This document shows, one piece after another, positions 16,717 through 26,117 of a DNA stretch of 64,000 nucleotides. The notes beneath the pieces are model-generated. The model was not told the DNA's origin. It saw only the letters and a program-made list of their open reading frames with translations, and made no database searches. The stretch is taken from contig NZ_VAUV01000021.1 in the NCBI RefSeq assembly GCF_005780165.1, positions 1 to 64,000 of the forward strand, read 5' to 3'. Within the stretch, counting starts at the first letter, position 1; each line of letters opens with the position of its first letter. The position numbers and the translations under genes were made by a program. Source of the DNA: Phragmitibacter flavus. GTDB lineage: Bacteria; Verrucomicrobiota; Verrucomicrobiia; Verrucomicrobiales; Verrucomicrobiaceae.

Positions 16717-17549
16717 ACCCGCGCACTCTCCTTCCACTCCTCTTCACCCTTGCGCTTGCGCTTCACGCGCGCGCCCAGGATCCCGCCACCCTGCCCCAGG
16801 GACCGCTGCTAAACCGGGCTCCGCAGTTTTCCCAATGGGTCATCACCACAAAACCTCTCGACGGCGCGAAACCCGCCGAAGCGCAAGCGGGCTCCACACC
16901 GCGGAATGACGACGGCACCACACGCCCGAAAACAACCTCTGTGACCAAAAACAACCAGTTGATCCATGAACAAACCGTCTATGCTGGAGGCGATAAAGTC
17001 GACATCTGGCGCATCGGCGGTCAGGCCCTGATGTCGGCCGCTGGCAAACCCTGGATGACCATTTCTTCGGTCGGCACTTCGTTCAACGCGACGGATTATC
17101 AAAAGGCGGACTTTGCCGGGTTCGACTGGATCGCGCCGGGCAACTACACTGGCATCAAAGAAGTCGGCGGAAGGAAGTGCCTCACCTTTAGCGGTAAGAC
17201 GATTTGTCTCGACCCCCAGGAAATCGATCTATTAAAAACGTCAGCGGAACAGCAGGTTTCCGTCATGGAAACGATGAAAAACGAGGAGGTTCGTCCCGGC
17301 GATCCTCCGCTGCCTGAGGCAAAACCCTTCCGCATGGAAGACTACCATGTGCAGGTCGCCGCTTACATTGATCTGGAAACCCGTTTGCCCGTCATGCTCC
17401 AATATGAACTGCCTGAGGGGCCTATGACGCGCACCTACCAGTTCCAGCCCAACGTCGATCGATTGAGCCTCCCATCCGAGGTGCAGGATGTGCTCAAGGG
17501 GGCCGCTGACCACCAAAAGAGCCTTAACGTCGGCCGCCCGCCAATCTGA
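16713..17549 (+). CDS. Exported protein of unknown family, fifth gene of the pseudopilin operon
   Basis: The 278-residue product has a clear signal peptide (MNPRTLLPLLFTLALALHARAQ) and no later membrane helix. Its start overlaps the cassette A stop by four bases (ATGA), so it belongs to the same operon. I see TTKPLDGAKPAEAQ, a tryptophan-rich stretch (VDIWRIGGQALMS), and a late segment (YIDLETRLPVMLQYE) reminiscent of outer-membrane lipoprotein-like beta folds, but I cannot name a family. It may be a periplasmic or surface partner of the pseudopilus. No terminator hairpin is visible right after it. Confidence 0.8.
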   Translation: MNPRTLLPLLFTLALALHARAQDPATLPQGPLLNRAPQFSQWVITTKPLDGAKPAEAQAGSTPRNDDGTTRPKTTSVTKNNQLIHEQTVYAGGDKVDIWRIGGQALMSAAGKPWMTISSVGTSFNATDYQKADFAGFDWIAPGNYTGIKEVGGRKCLTFSGKTICLDPQEIDLLKTSAEQQVSVMETMKNEEVRPGDPPLPEAKPFRMEDYHVQVAAYIDLETRLPVMLQYELPEGPMTRTYQFQPNVDRLSLPSEVQDVLKGAADHQKSLNVGRPPI

Positions 17550-17703
17550 GCGCCACATTGGTGTTCGAAAATGAATATCCGAACAACAACAGGGCAAACG
17601 GATTGGCAAACTCATGCACTGCCCTGCACTGCAACACCAAGAGCCGTCACCCTTCGCATCATCAGGTCATCAGGTCAGGTGGCCAAACCGCCATCCAAAC
17701 ATG

Positions 17704-17725
17704 GCGAAGCAAAACTTCGCGGTCC
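17704..17725. repeat. Small hairpin element shared with 59.47 kb
   Basis: The arms GCGAAG and CTTCGC flank CAAAA and are followed by GGTCC. The same arrangement occurs at 59471-59492 (20 of 22 bases equal). It sits in the 349-base gap 17550-17898 between the pseudopilin operon and the PEP-CTERM gene. Apart from the dyad at 17829-17840, that gap shows a direct CATCAGGTCATCAGGTCAGG stretch near 17660 and no gene. Confidence 0.5.
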
Positions 17726-17826
17726 GTTCAAACCATTGATGAATTCGATCCCACGTCAACCGATGTCTGATTGCCCACAACCCCCGTCCGAAGCCCCATA
17801 AAATGGACCTTCCAGAGCACTCCAAC

Positions 17827-17846
17827 TAGAACATCCGTTCAATGGT
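17827..17846. promoter_or_regulatory. GAAC-N4-GTTC dyad upstream of the autotransporter-like gene
   Basis: TAGAACATCCGTTCAATGGT matches 18 of 20 bases of the site at 10125-10144. The core GAAC-ATCC-GTTC is at 17829-17840, about 60 bases before the start codon. A possible -10 hexamer (GATAAT or TAATAT) follows at 17863-17870, so the dyad would overlap a -35 region. A regulator covering this site could block or recruit polymerase; that is inference. Confidence 0.35.
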
Positions 17847-17898
17847 TAGCCTCATGAGATCTGATAATATGGAGTGAAAATAATACTTCACCAAGGCC

Positions 17899-20883
17899 AT
17901 GAAAAATCCAGCTTCCTCCATCAAACATACCCGCTGCTTGTGGCGCAAAACCCTGCTAACACTCGGCTTCACCGCCGCCAGCTCTCTCAGCACAATAACA
18001 GCTGCTGATTTCACTTGGCAAGGCAATCAGGATGCCCTCTGGAATAATGGAAATAACTGGGATCCGGCCGTTTTCCCAGACAACACGGACACCGCCATCT
18101 TTAACAACGATGGCAACAGTTTCACCATCCTTGACCTGGGAGGCGGCGCCTCCATCCTTAACATCACTTACGACACCACCGCCGCCGCTTACACCATCGG
18201 CGCAGGCGCAGTGGGCAGCCAGACGCTTACACTATCCAACACTGGTGCGATCACCAACAATGCCGCCGTTACCAACAGTCAGTTGATCAATGCCAATGTC
18301 GCCCTCGGCGGCGCATCCGCCACCATCGCCAACCACAGTGCTGCCAGCCTCCTCACCATCGCGGGAGCCGTGAGCGGCGCAGGCGGCTTCACCAAAGATG
18401 GCGTCGGCGCACTGACACTCAGTGGCCTTAACACCAACACCGGCGACACCACCCTCAACGCGGGCACCTTGAACCTCGACCACGCCGCCGCGCTGGGCAA
18501 TACCACTGCGGGAGCACTGATCATCAATGGCGGCACCATCAACAATACCAGCGGCGCGGCCATCACCACCACCACGGCGAAGGCGCAGACCTGGGCCGGT
18601 GATGTTACTTTCATTGGCAGCAACAATTTGAATTTCAACGGTGGCGTCGTCACCCTCACCGGCGCTGGTTCACGCACCGTGACGGTCAGCGCGGGCACGC
18701 TCGGCGTGGGTCGCATCACCAGCGCCAGCACCGGATTGAATGTCGCCGGCCCAGGCGTATTGGCCGTCACCACCAGCGCTGCCAGCACCATCGGCGGCAC
18801 ACTGGATGTCGCCACCGGCAGCACCCTGCGCTTCAATACCGGAGCCACCGGCCCACTCACGAATGACTTCATCGCCACCGGCCTGACTGGCGGAGGCATC
18901 ATCGAGAATGGTGGAGGCGTGGAACGCTGGCTGTTCATCAACAACGCCGTGGACAACACCTTCACCGGCATACTACAAAACGGTGCTGCAGGCGGCATGG
19001 GCTTAAACAAGGGCGGTGTGGGAACGCTCACTCTCACCGGGGCAAACACCCATAGCGGTGTCACCACCGTGCGCCTTGGCAACCTCAATCTCAGTGCCAC
19101 CGGCTCGATCACTGCCAGCAGCAGCACCGGCAGCATCGTGGTGAATGCCGCAACAGGCACCACGGCGACTATGACGGTGGATGGAGGCAGCATCCTGGTG
19201 GGGGCGAACAATGCTGGAAACGCATCCATTATCGTGGGCAATGTCAATGGTGGTGCAGGCATTTTCAACGTGGGAGCTGGATCCGATGTGACCACCGGCG
19301 GAGTCACTGGCCCCGCAAGAGAAATACACGTTGGCCGCGGCGGTTTTGGCACCGCCAACATCACGGGTGGCACGGTCACGGTCGGAGGATTCATTGTCGG
19401 CGGCATCGCCACGAACGGAGTGGGCATCTGGAATGTCAGCGGCGGGTCCGTCTCCGTTGGCACAAACGGCAACTGGGGTGCCACTTTTGGTGCCAGCGGA
19501 GGCACCACCGGTGTGCTGAACCTCACTGGAGGAACCTTCAACAACACCCATACGGGAACGAGCGCCGGCTTGTGGGTCGGCGAAAACGGCAGGGCAGAGT
19601 TCAACATTTCCGGCACTGGACAGGCCAATCTGGGCGGCAACACCTCCAACGGAAACTCCGGCCTCGTCATCGGCAAGAACAACGGTGCGGCAGGCATCGT
19701 CAACCTCGGTGCCGTCGGCGCAGGTGGCGGCACCATCAGCACCACCATGGTTTCCCACACCGGCAACGGCACCGGCAGGCTCAACTTTCACGGCGGCACC
19801 TTGCAGGCCAGGACAGGCGCAGCCGCGAACTTCATGTCCGGACTCACCAGCGCCCACGTCTATGCTGAAGGCGGCACCATTGATAACAACGGGCAGGCCA
19901 TCACCATCGCCCAAGCCCTGCTTGCCCCGACCGGTTTCGGCATCAATGCGCTGGATACCACCGGACTGGCCACCACCGGCTACACCACCGCGCCCCTCGT
20001 CACCATCACCGGCGGCACCGGCACCGCTGCCACCGCCAATGCCACCGTCGATGCCAGCGGCAACCTCACCGGCTTCATCATCACCAACCCCGGCTCTGAT
20101 TACACCGCAGGCGACACCCTCACCGTGACCCTCTCCGGCGGCGGAAAAAACACCACTTCCGCCAGCACCACCTCCGCCACCCTCAGCGAAAACGCAGGTG
20201 GCGGCATGACCTACATCGGCACCGGCACCACCACCCTCACCGCTGCAAACACCTACACCGGGGGCACCATCATCACCCAAGGTCGCCTGTTGGCCAATAA
20301 CACCACCGGCTCGGCCACGGGCACCGGAAGTGTCAGCGTAACTTCTGGAGCCACGTTGGGCGGAACCGGTAGCATTAGTGGCGGCCGCACGGCCAACATC
20401 ACGCTTGGTGCCGGGAGTTTTCTCGCGGTTGGCAACACCCACGGTGCAGGCGGCCTCGCAGAAACCTTGGAACTTGGCACGGGCGGCACCATCACCAGCA
20501 CCGCCGACACCACTTTCCAGTTTGATCTCATGGGCGCTGGCACCGCCGGTGCTGCCCCTGCCGCGTATAACTTCAACAACGACTATCTCGACTTCACCAC
20601 TGCCGCTGCAATAGATATCCTTGGCGTCATTCAACTCTCGGCCGCAGATACCAGTTCATGGCTGCCTGAAGAACAAATCTGGAAACTCATCGACTGGACC
20701 GGCATTACCGATTTGGGCGCATCGATGGACCTGGTCTACTCCGGTATCATCGACAACTACGTGCTTAGTTCCTTCACTGACGACAGTGGTTTTTACATTA
20801 GGGCATCCCTGGTCCCTGAACCATCCCGTGTGTTGCTGATGATGGCCGGGCTTTGTCTGCTTGGACTGCGCCGCAAACGTTGA
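17899..20883 (+). CDS. Autotransporter-associated beta-strand repeat protein with PEP-CTERM
   Basis: A 994-residue exported protein. After a signal peptide (cleavage around AADFTW, residues 36-40) come Gly/Thr/Asn-rich beta-helix repeats. Several fit the autotransporter-associated repeat, such as GVGALTLSGLNTNTGDTTLN, GVGTLTLTGANTHSGVTTVR and GTTTLTAANTYTGGTIITQG. The middle also has repeated units of the type GTANITGGTVTVGGFIVGG. The C-terminus is a PEP-CTERM sorting tag: VPEPSRVLLMMAGLCLLGLR followed by RKR. There is no autotransporter barrel domain, so anchoring would rely on an exosortase-like system not seen in this window. It is likely a surface or matrix protein. Confidence 0.9.
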   Translation: MKNPASSIKHTRCLWRKTLLTLGFTAASSLSTITAADFTWQGNQDALWNNGNNWDPAVFPDNTDTAIFNNDGNSFTILDLGGGASILNITYDTTAAAYTIGAGAVGSQTLTLSNTGAITNNAAVTNSQLINANVALGGASATIANHSAASLLTIAGAVSGAGGFTKDGVGALTLSGLNTNTGDTTLNAGTLNLDHAAALGNTTAGALIINGGTINNTSGAAITTTTAKAQTWAGDVTFIGSNNLNFNGGVVTLTGAGSRTVTVSAGTLGVGRITSASTGLNVAGPGVLAVTTSAASTIGGTLDVATGSTLRFNTGATGPLTNDFIATGLTGGGIIENGGGVERWLFINNAVDNTFTGILQNGAAGGMGLNKGGVGTLTLTGANTHSGVTTVRLGNLNLSATGSITASSSTGSIVVNAATGTTATMTVDGGSILVGANNAGNASIIVGNVNGGAGIFNVGAGSDVTTGGVTGPAREIHVGRGGFGTANITGGTVTVGGFIVGGIATNGVGIWNVSGGSVSVGTNGNWGATFGASGGTTGVLNLTGGTFNNTHTGTSAGLWVGENGRAEFNISGTGQANLGGNTSNGNSGLVIGKNNGAAGIVNLGAVGAGGGTISTTMVSHTGNGTGRLNFHGGTLQARTGAAANFMSGLTSAHVYAEGGTIDNNGQAITIAQALLAPTGFGINALDTTGLATTGYTTAPLVTITGGTGTAATANATVDASGNLTGFIITNPGSDYTAGDTLTVTLSGGGKNTTSASTTSATLSENAGGGMTYIGTGTTTLTAANTYTGGTIITQGRLLANNTTGSATGTGSVSVTSGATLGGTGSISGGRTANITLGAGSFLAVGNTHGAGGLAETLELGTGGTITSTADTTFQFDLMGAGTAGAAPAAYNFNNDYLDFTTAAAIDILGVIQLSAADTSSWLPEEQIWKLIDWTGITDLGASMDLVYSGIIDNYVLSSFTDDSGFYIRASLVPEPSRVLLMMAGLCLLGLRRKR

Positions 20884-20965
20884 GTGTTGCCGACAAGCAA
20901 CGCCATGAATTGTCTGTCAGACCAAAGTTTGATTCATTGCCCAGAGTTAATTTGAACTGCCTATC

Positions 20966-22042
20966 ATGAACCGGTTATTTTTGTTTTTCATCGCAGCCTA
21001 TCTAAGTGCTTTCGCAGAAATTGCAAAGGCGGCACCCAAGCTGCCCAAAGATGCGGCGAATGTGCTTGCCTCGTTGTTGAGTCCGCTATCTCAGGGGCAG
21101 GCGCAGGAAGTGCCGAATCGGTTCAAAGCCATCCTATCATTCATGGAGCTGGCGGAGCAACGTTCACCATTGGGGGCCGAGGAAATTCTGCGCCGGGCTT
21201 ACAATGAACGAAAAGACATCGGGCCAATGCGCAAAACCGCATCGGTCATGGCATTGAGTGCAGCCTGGCGGCAGGCGCGCGCCATGGGGTCTTTCAATTC
21301 TGATCATGCTTTCACCGGTCGAATCATCAAAGGTGAAGACTATGGCAAATCGGTGGTTTTTGAGCAGGTGGTGCCGGCCTCGCAGGCGCCGCAGTTTGCC
21401 GCAGAAATCGCCAACTACCGGCTCATCGAACCCAGCCGCGCCCGCAAGGCGGATGAGGCGGTGAGCCATCGTGATGCAGCCACTCTCGCCGGCTTGGAAA
21501 GTATCGCTCAGGAGGCGAGAAGGATGGATACGGTGGGGCTCCATGCCGAAGCCTGGCAGCGTGACATGGAAGCGGCGGGCGAGTTGGCGAATCAGCAACC
21601 GCGCGTCAGAATTCGCATGCTCACCCAGGCGACCCCCGCCAGGAAGAATGGCGATGCTTGGCAGACCAGGGTGGACCTTGGAAACGCTTCAGATATTCCC
21701 TCCGAAGTGACGCTGCATTGCTACATGATCGGCAGGCTTTGGAAGAGCAATGATACTTATGTCATGAAGCGCCATACCCGGCAGCTGAAGTTGCGCGGAA
21801 ATGAAACGAGGCAGTTGATCCTGTCCACGCCAAGCCGGGGACAATGCAAGCAAATGATGGACGACCATGAGCGCCTGAACAAAAATGAACGGATGGTGAG
21901 CGAACTGGATTATGTCGGTTCATTGAGTGTCGTTGAACATGACGGAACGACACTGGCAACCGCCGCCACTTACCCCAGCCTGCTGAAGATTCTCGACGAG
22001 CAACAACAGTTCCCCAGCGGCATTGCCATCGTTGGCAAGTAG
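20966..22042 (+). CDS. Exported protein of unknown family, paralogue of the gene at 31.6 kb
   Basis: A 358-residue protein with a signal peptide ending near AAPKLPKD. It is collinear with the product of 31643-32719 over its whole length, with long identical blocks such as RFxxILSFMELAEQRSPxGA, EEILRRAYNER, EVTLHCYMIGRLWK and SELDYVGSL. The N-terminal half looks helical; the C-terminal half (WQTRVDLGNASDIPSEVTLHC) looks like a beta sandwich. I recognise no family and no catalytic motif. The next gene begins on its stop codon. Confidence 0.85.
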   Translation: MNRLFLFFIAAYLSAFAEIAKAAPKLPKDAANVLASLLSPLSQGQAQEVPNRFKAILSFMELAEQRSPLGAEEILRRAYNERKDIGPMRKTASVMALSAAWRQARAMGSFNSDHAFTGRIIKGEDYGKSVVFEQVVPASQAPQFAAEIANYRLIEPSRARKADEAVSHRDAATLAGLESIAQEARRMDTVGLHAEAWQRDMEAAGELANQQPRVRIRMLTQATPARKNGDAWQTRVDLGNASDIPSEVTLHCYMIGRLWKSNDTYVMKRHTRQLKLRGNETRQLILSTPSRGQCKQMMDDHERLNKNERMVSELDYVGSLSVVEHDGTTLATAATYPSLLKILDEQQQFPSGIAIVGK

Positions 22043-22935
22043 TGGCCGTTTCGCTGATGGCGCACTTCAAAACTTGGCTTTACCCACTTATGAAGAATCT
22101 CTTTCGGTTGATCTGCTACGACATCTGCAAACAGCTTTTTTCGAGGCCTGCTTTCGCGCCGATGGTGGCTTTGGCTGGTGGCCTTGGTGCGGCGACCGTC
22201 ATTGCGTTTGTCCAGATGGATGTGTTGAATGCACGCGACGCTTCAGGGCGCGCCGCAGCGGTGGTTTCCCGCATCGCAGAAACACCAAGGGCCGTGCCGG
22301 ATGAACAACTGAATCACCAAGCGCAATCGGTCAATTATCCACGGGCGCTGGCCCGGGCGTTCGCGCTGGACAAAGGGAGCGAACGTGAAGACCTCCTCCG
22401 TGATCTGCTTTCCAGCTGGGCTGAGCGGAACGAGGCGGCGCTGGTGAGTTGGATTGCGGCGTTGAAGGATCCAGCCGTCCGACGTTCCATCTGCTCCACC
22501 GTTTGTCTGGCTGTGGCGGAGAAAAACCCGAGCAAGGCCATCGCGCTGGCGCTCGCTCCTGGTTTGGACGAACACGATGACGGCGGATTGCTCGAGTATT
22601 TGACCATGCAGTGGTGCGAGAAAGAAGTCGCAACCGCCCTCGAATGGGTGCTCGAACAAGCGCCGGGCGAATGGCGGGACCGCCTGTTGGCGAGAGCTTC
22701 CTTCGTGCTTTCCAAATCGGATCCGGCGGCGGCGGCGCAACTCGTTTCCGGCTTGGAGCCAGGAAACCTGCAGAAAGAAGCCGTCATGGCCGTGCTCCAC
22801 CAATGGGCGCTCAAAGACTCCAAAGCCGCCCTCCAGTGGGCGGCAGCCTTTCCCGAACCGACGCTCCGCGAACGCGCGTTCGCCGAGATCTCGAACATCC
22901 GCAATCTGTCAGCCGCCCGTGACGTGGAATCATGA
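22042..22935 (+). CDS. Membrane-anchored helical-repeat protein of unknown function
   Basis: Reading from the GTG that overlaps the previous stop (TAGTG), the product is 297 residues; ATGs at 22057 or 22090 are alternatives. A membrane helix near residues 38-58 (FAPMVALAGGLGAATVIAFV) is followed by about 40-residue helical repeats with a tryptophan pattern: ALVSWIAALKDPAVRRSI, ALEWVLEQAPGEWRDRLL and ALQWAAAFPEPTLRERAFAE. Proteins with such W-x-x-x-x-P repeats are frequent in Verrucomicrobia and usually unannotated. It is probably a scaffold on the outer face of the inner membrane. The reading frame ends without a terminator hairpin. Confidence 0.7.
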   Translation: MAVSLMAHFKTWLYPLMKNLFRLICYDICKQLFSRPAFAPMVALAGGLGAATVIAFVQMDVLNARDASGRAAAVVSRIAETPRAVPDEQLNHQAQSVNYPRALARAFALDKGSEREDLLRDLLSSWAERNEAALVSWIAALKDPAVRRSICSTVCLAVAEKNPSKAIALALAPGLDEHDDGGLLEYLTMQWCEKEVATALEWVLEQAPGEWRDRLLARASFVLSKSDPAAAAQLVSGLEPGNLQKEAVMAVLHQWALKDSKAALQWAAAFPEPTLRERAFAEISNIRNLSAARDVES

Positions 22936-23019
22936 TGGCAAGCGCCTCCATAGTTCGACTTCTCCACCCTCCCTGGCTGCTGGAAAGGCTTCAATACACA
23001 ACCTGAGAATCCCAAAACA

Positions 23020-25881
23020 ATGCACAAACCTATAAAAAACTGGCTGGCGTCCTTGATGCTGCCAATGATTGCCCTTGGACTGCCACAAGCGCAGGCCTAC
23101 ACTCACCCCAGCATCCCCTTCACCATTGAGGATCTGGATACCATCAAGGCCAACCTCGACAAGGAGCCTTGGAAGTCCGGTTACGCCGCGCTCGCCGGTG
23201 CCAGCACCTCCCAGCTCAACTGGCCGATGGAGGGCCCGACCGCGAATGTCAGCCGCACTCCGGACATCAATCTCACCACCTGGAAAAACGACATGAACGC
23301 CATCTACAACCTGGCGCGCATGTGGTATTTTACCGGCAACCACGCCTATGCGCAGAAAGCCCACGGCATCCTCCTCGCCTGGGCCAACAACCACACCAGC
23401 TTCTCGGGCCAGGAAATGTCCCTTTCCGTCGGCGACTTCGCCCCCGTTTACATCGGCGGCGCCGACATCCTCCGCGGCACCTGGCCCGGCTGGACCGAGG
23501 CCGACACCACGACGGTCAAAAACTACTTCCGCAACGTTTACTGGCCGCAAACACTGGGCGACTTCACCACCACCGGCCCCGCCAACAAGGGCTACCTCAA
23601 CCTGGCCGCCGGCATCGCCATCGCCGCCTTCCTCGACGACACGGAAAAGTTCAACCGGATCGTCGATATTTTCCGCACCACCCCGGCCGCAGGCTTGCCC
23701 AACACCCTGCCTATCGGAGTGATGGGGGAGACCGGTCGCGACGCCGGCCACCTCTACGGCGGAATCTTCAGCGCCGCCTTCTTCGCCGAAGTGGCCTGGA
23801 AGCAGGGGATTGACCTTTACTCCGAATTGGACAACCGCTTGCTTGCTTGTGGCGAATATTACGCCCGTAACACCTACAAGTCCGACAATCCCTTCGTCCC
23901 CTTCGGCACCATCGATTGGAACTACTACGCCAACAACGCCTATCCCTACACCGCCAATCGAGGAGCCTTCTTTCTCCTCCAAAACGCCTACAAAAACCGC
24001 CTCCGTCTCCCCACCCCCTGGATCGATCACAAGATGATTGAGCAGGGCGTCGACGGCGGCAACTTCATGTATGCCAAGGCCGCCGACTTCAGCACCGCCA
24101 CCCCGCTGTCGCCCGTCGTCCGCCCGCCGGTTTCCCCGGCCTCGGGCGGCTTGACCCTCACCACCCTCGGCGGTCAGACCGCCGGTCGCAGCCTCTCCTA
24201 CGCCAGCGGCGTGTGGACCATGAGCGGCCTTGGCGGCGGCACCTGGACCGACGGCGCCGACGACTGCCAGTTTGCCTACCGACCCATGACCGGCGACTGC
24301 GCCATGGTCGCCAAAGTCACCTCCGCCACCTGGTCGGGCAACGGCAACGGCAAGGTCGGCCTCATGATTCGCGATAACCTCGTCGGCACCGTCGCCCAGC
24401 GCCACTGGGTCGGCATCGTCCCCAACCCCGCCAACATACTGATGGAGGCCCATGTGCGTGGCTGGACGGAAATCTGGGGCGGAAACAACCGCTCGGCGCG
24501 TTCGGCCGGACTTCCCCCCGGCATCCCTTACTGGGTCAAAATCGAACGTCGCGGCAACTTGGTCACCTCCTACACCTCGCAGGATGGCGTCAGCTGGGGC
24601 CCCTGGCTCGCCGGCTACTTCGCCAATCTCCCGGCCACCATTAACATGGGCCTGTTCATCTGCAGCGGCAACAGCAACGTCACCACCGCCACCTTCGAGC
24701 ACGTGGCCTACACCGGCGGCACCGGCGGCCTCGTCACGACCCCGGCCGCTCCCGCCGGGCTGCTGTCGATCGGTTCCAACAAAGCGATCACCGTGCGCTG
24801 GTTGCAGTCCTACGGGGCCACCGCCTACGACCTCCTCCGCTCCACCACTTCCGGCAGCGGCTACACCGTCATCGCCGGCAACCTCGGCACCGACAAAACC
24901 AGCTACGTGGACAAGGCGGTCGCCGCCGGCACCACCTACTACTACGTCGTCCGCGCCAAGAACTCCGTCGGCACCAGTGCCAACTCCCCGCAGTTCAGCG
25001 GCTCCCTGTGGCCGGTGCCGATGAGCAACCTCGCCCTCGGTGGCGGCACCGCCAGCGACAGCGGCAACTCGGTCGCCACCAACTCCGCCAACGCCTTCGA
25101 CAACAACCCCGGCTCCCTCTGGTTCCACCAGGGTGCCACCGGATGGGTGCAGTTTGACTTCGGCGCTGGCAACGCCCAGGTCATCAAACGCTACACCGTC
25201 TCCGCCTCCCCTGTGATCATCCTCCCTCGCGACCCGAAGAACTGGCAGTTCCAAGCCTCAAACGACGGCACCACCTGGACCACCCTCGACATCCAGACGA
25301 ACCAGGCCTTCCCCATCCGGATGCAGCAGAACACCTATAATCTAAGCAACACCACCGCTTATCGTTATCACCGGTTCAACGTCACCGCCAACAACGGCGA
25401 CGCCGGCCTCCTGCACCTCGGTGACGTCGGTCTGTGGAGCGATGTCGGCCGCACCATCCCGGACGGTCGCTACCACATCGTCAGCCGTCTCAGCAACAAG
25501 GTCATGGACGCTGCCGCCGCCGCCAACGGCACCCCGCTCGTCCAGTGGGGCCATAACGGCTTCAACGGCCAGAAGTGGGACATCACCCACGTCGGCAACG
25601 GCCAGTATCGCGTCACCAATGCCGCCAGCGGCAAGGTGATGGACGTGGCCGGCGCCAGCAGCGCCAATGGCACCCCGTTACACCTCTGGGACTGGCTCAA
25701 TGGCAACAACCAAAAATGGACCTTCACCGCCGCCGGCGACGGCTACTGGAAGCTGATCGCCGTCCACAGCGGCAAATCCGGCGACCTGACCGGTGGCAGC
25801 ACGGCCAACGGTGCCAGCATCATCCAATGGCAATACAGCGGGAACGAGAACCAGCATTGGTTGGTCGCCCCGACTCCCTGA
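23020..25881 (+). CDS. Alginate-lyase-like exported enzyme with FN3, discoidin and ricin-type lectin domains
   Basis: A 953-residue secreted protein. Order of parts: signal peptide to about residue 26; alginate lyase-like helical toroid (about 27-370) with AIYNLARMWYFTGNHAYAQK and MGETGRDAGHLYGGIFSAAF; a concanavalin-like DUF1349-type region (about 385-565, GKVGLMIRDNL); a fibronectin III domain (about 575-660); an F5/8 discoidin domain (about 670-805); and a ricin-type beta-trefoil (about 815-953) with the repeated GNNQKWTFTAAGDGYWKLIA-type units. The catalytic domain points to uronate-rich polysaccharide; exact substrate is uncertain. Its coding strand is strongly C-rich. It is transcribed apart from its neighbours. 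Confidence 0.87.
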   Translation: MHKPIKNWLASLMLPMIALGLPQAQAYTHPSIPFTIEDLDTIKANLDKEPWKSGYAALAGASTSQLNWPMEGPTANVSRTPDINLTTWKNDMNAIYNLARMWYFTGNHAYAQKAHGILLAWANNHTSFSGQEMSLSVGDFAPVYIGGADILRGTWPGWTEADTTTVKNYFRNVYWPQTLGDFTTTGPANKGYLNLAAGIAIAAFLDDTEKFNRIVDIFRTTPAAGLPNTLPIGVMGETGRDAGHLYGGIFSAAFFAEVAWKQGIDLYSELDNRLLACGEYYARNTYKSDNPFVPFGTIDWNYYANNAYPYTANRGAFFLLQNAYKNRLRLPTPWIDHKMIEQGVDGGNFMYAKAADFSTATPLSPVVRPPVSPASGGLTLTTLGGQTAGRSLSYASGVWTMSGLGGGTWTDGADDCQFAYRPMTGDCAMVAKVTSATWSGNGNGKVGLMIRDNLVGTVAQRHWVGIVPNPANILMEAHVRGWTEIWGGNNRSARSAGLPPGIPYWVKIERRGNLVTSYTSQDGVSWGPWLAGYFANLPATINMGLFICSGNSNVTTATFEHVAYTGGTGGLVTTPAAPAGLLSIGSNKAITVRWLQSYGATAYDLLRSTTSGSGYTVIAGNLGTDKTSYVDKAVAAGTTYYYVVRAKNSVGTSANSPQFSGSLWPVPMSNLALGGGTASDSGNSVATNSANAFDNNPGSLWFHQGATGWVQFDFGAGNAQVIKRYTVSASPVIILPRDPKNWQFQASNDGTTWTTLDIQTNQAFPIRMQQNTYNLSNTTAYRYHRFNVTANNGDAGLLHLGDVGLWSDVGRTIPDGRYHIVSRLSNKVMDAAAAANGTPLVQWGHNGFNGQKWDITHVGNGQYRVTNAASGKVMDVAGASSANGTPLHLWDWLNGNNQKWTFTAAGDGYWKLIAVHSGKSGDLTGGSTANGASIIQWQYSGNENQHWLVAPTP

Positions 25882-25988
25882 CCAGCGCACCTCGTCAACG
25901 CGCAGCGATGCCTTGCCGGGTTGGATTCCTCCCAAGCGATCAAGTTTTTCTGCGTCCAGCGCTTCAACGCGCCGGCCAAACCGAGCTT

Positions 25989-26106
25989 GGTCTGTGGTCT
26001 GTGGTCTGTGGTCTGTGGTCTGTGGTCTGTGGTCTGTGGTCTGTGGTCTGTGGTCTGTGGTCTGTGGTCTGTGGTCTGTGGTCTGTGGTCTGTGGTCTGT
26101 GGTCTG
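25989..26106. repeat. 7-bp tandem repeat, GGTCTGT, 16 perfect copies plus six bases
   Basis: Bases 25989-26100 are sixteen uninterrupted copies of GGTCTGT, followed by GGTCTG and then divergence. All three reading frames stay open through it because 7 and 3 are coprime, which creates the spurious VCGLWSV-type open frames here. The gap 25882-26451 (570 bases) holds this array, a lectin-domain remnant and a short AGCATAA repeat, with no intact gene. Confidence 0.95.
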
Positions 26107-26117
26107 CCACCGGACAC

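Noticed and set aside
18279-20634. Two overlapping minus-strand open frames of 501 and 543 residues opposite the autotransporter-like gene
   Set aside because: Their composition simply mirrors the Thr/Gly/Asn repeats of the real gene; no signal peptide or domain is visible.
22930-25254. A 774-residue open frame on the minus strand opposite the alginate-lyase-like gene
   Set aside because: It is Gly/Val/Ala-rich low-complexity sequence, has no domain, and is the antisense shadow of a well-supported multi-domain gene with high GC codons.
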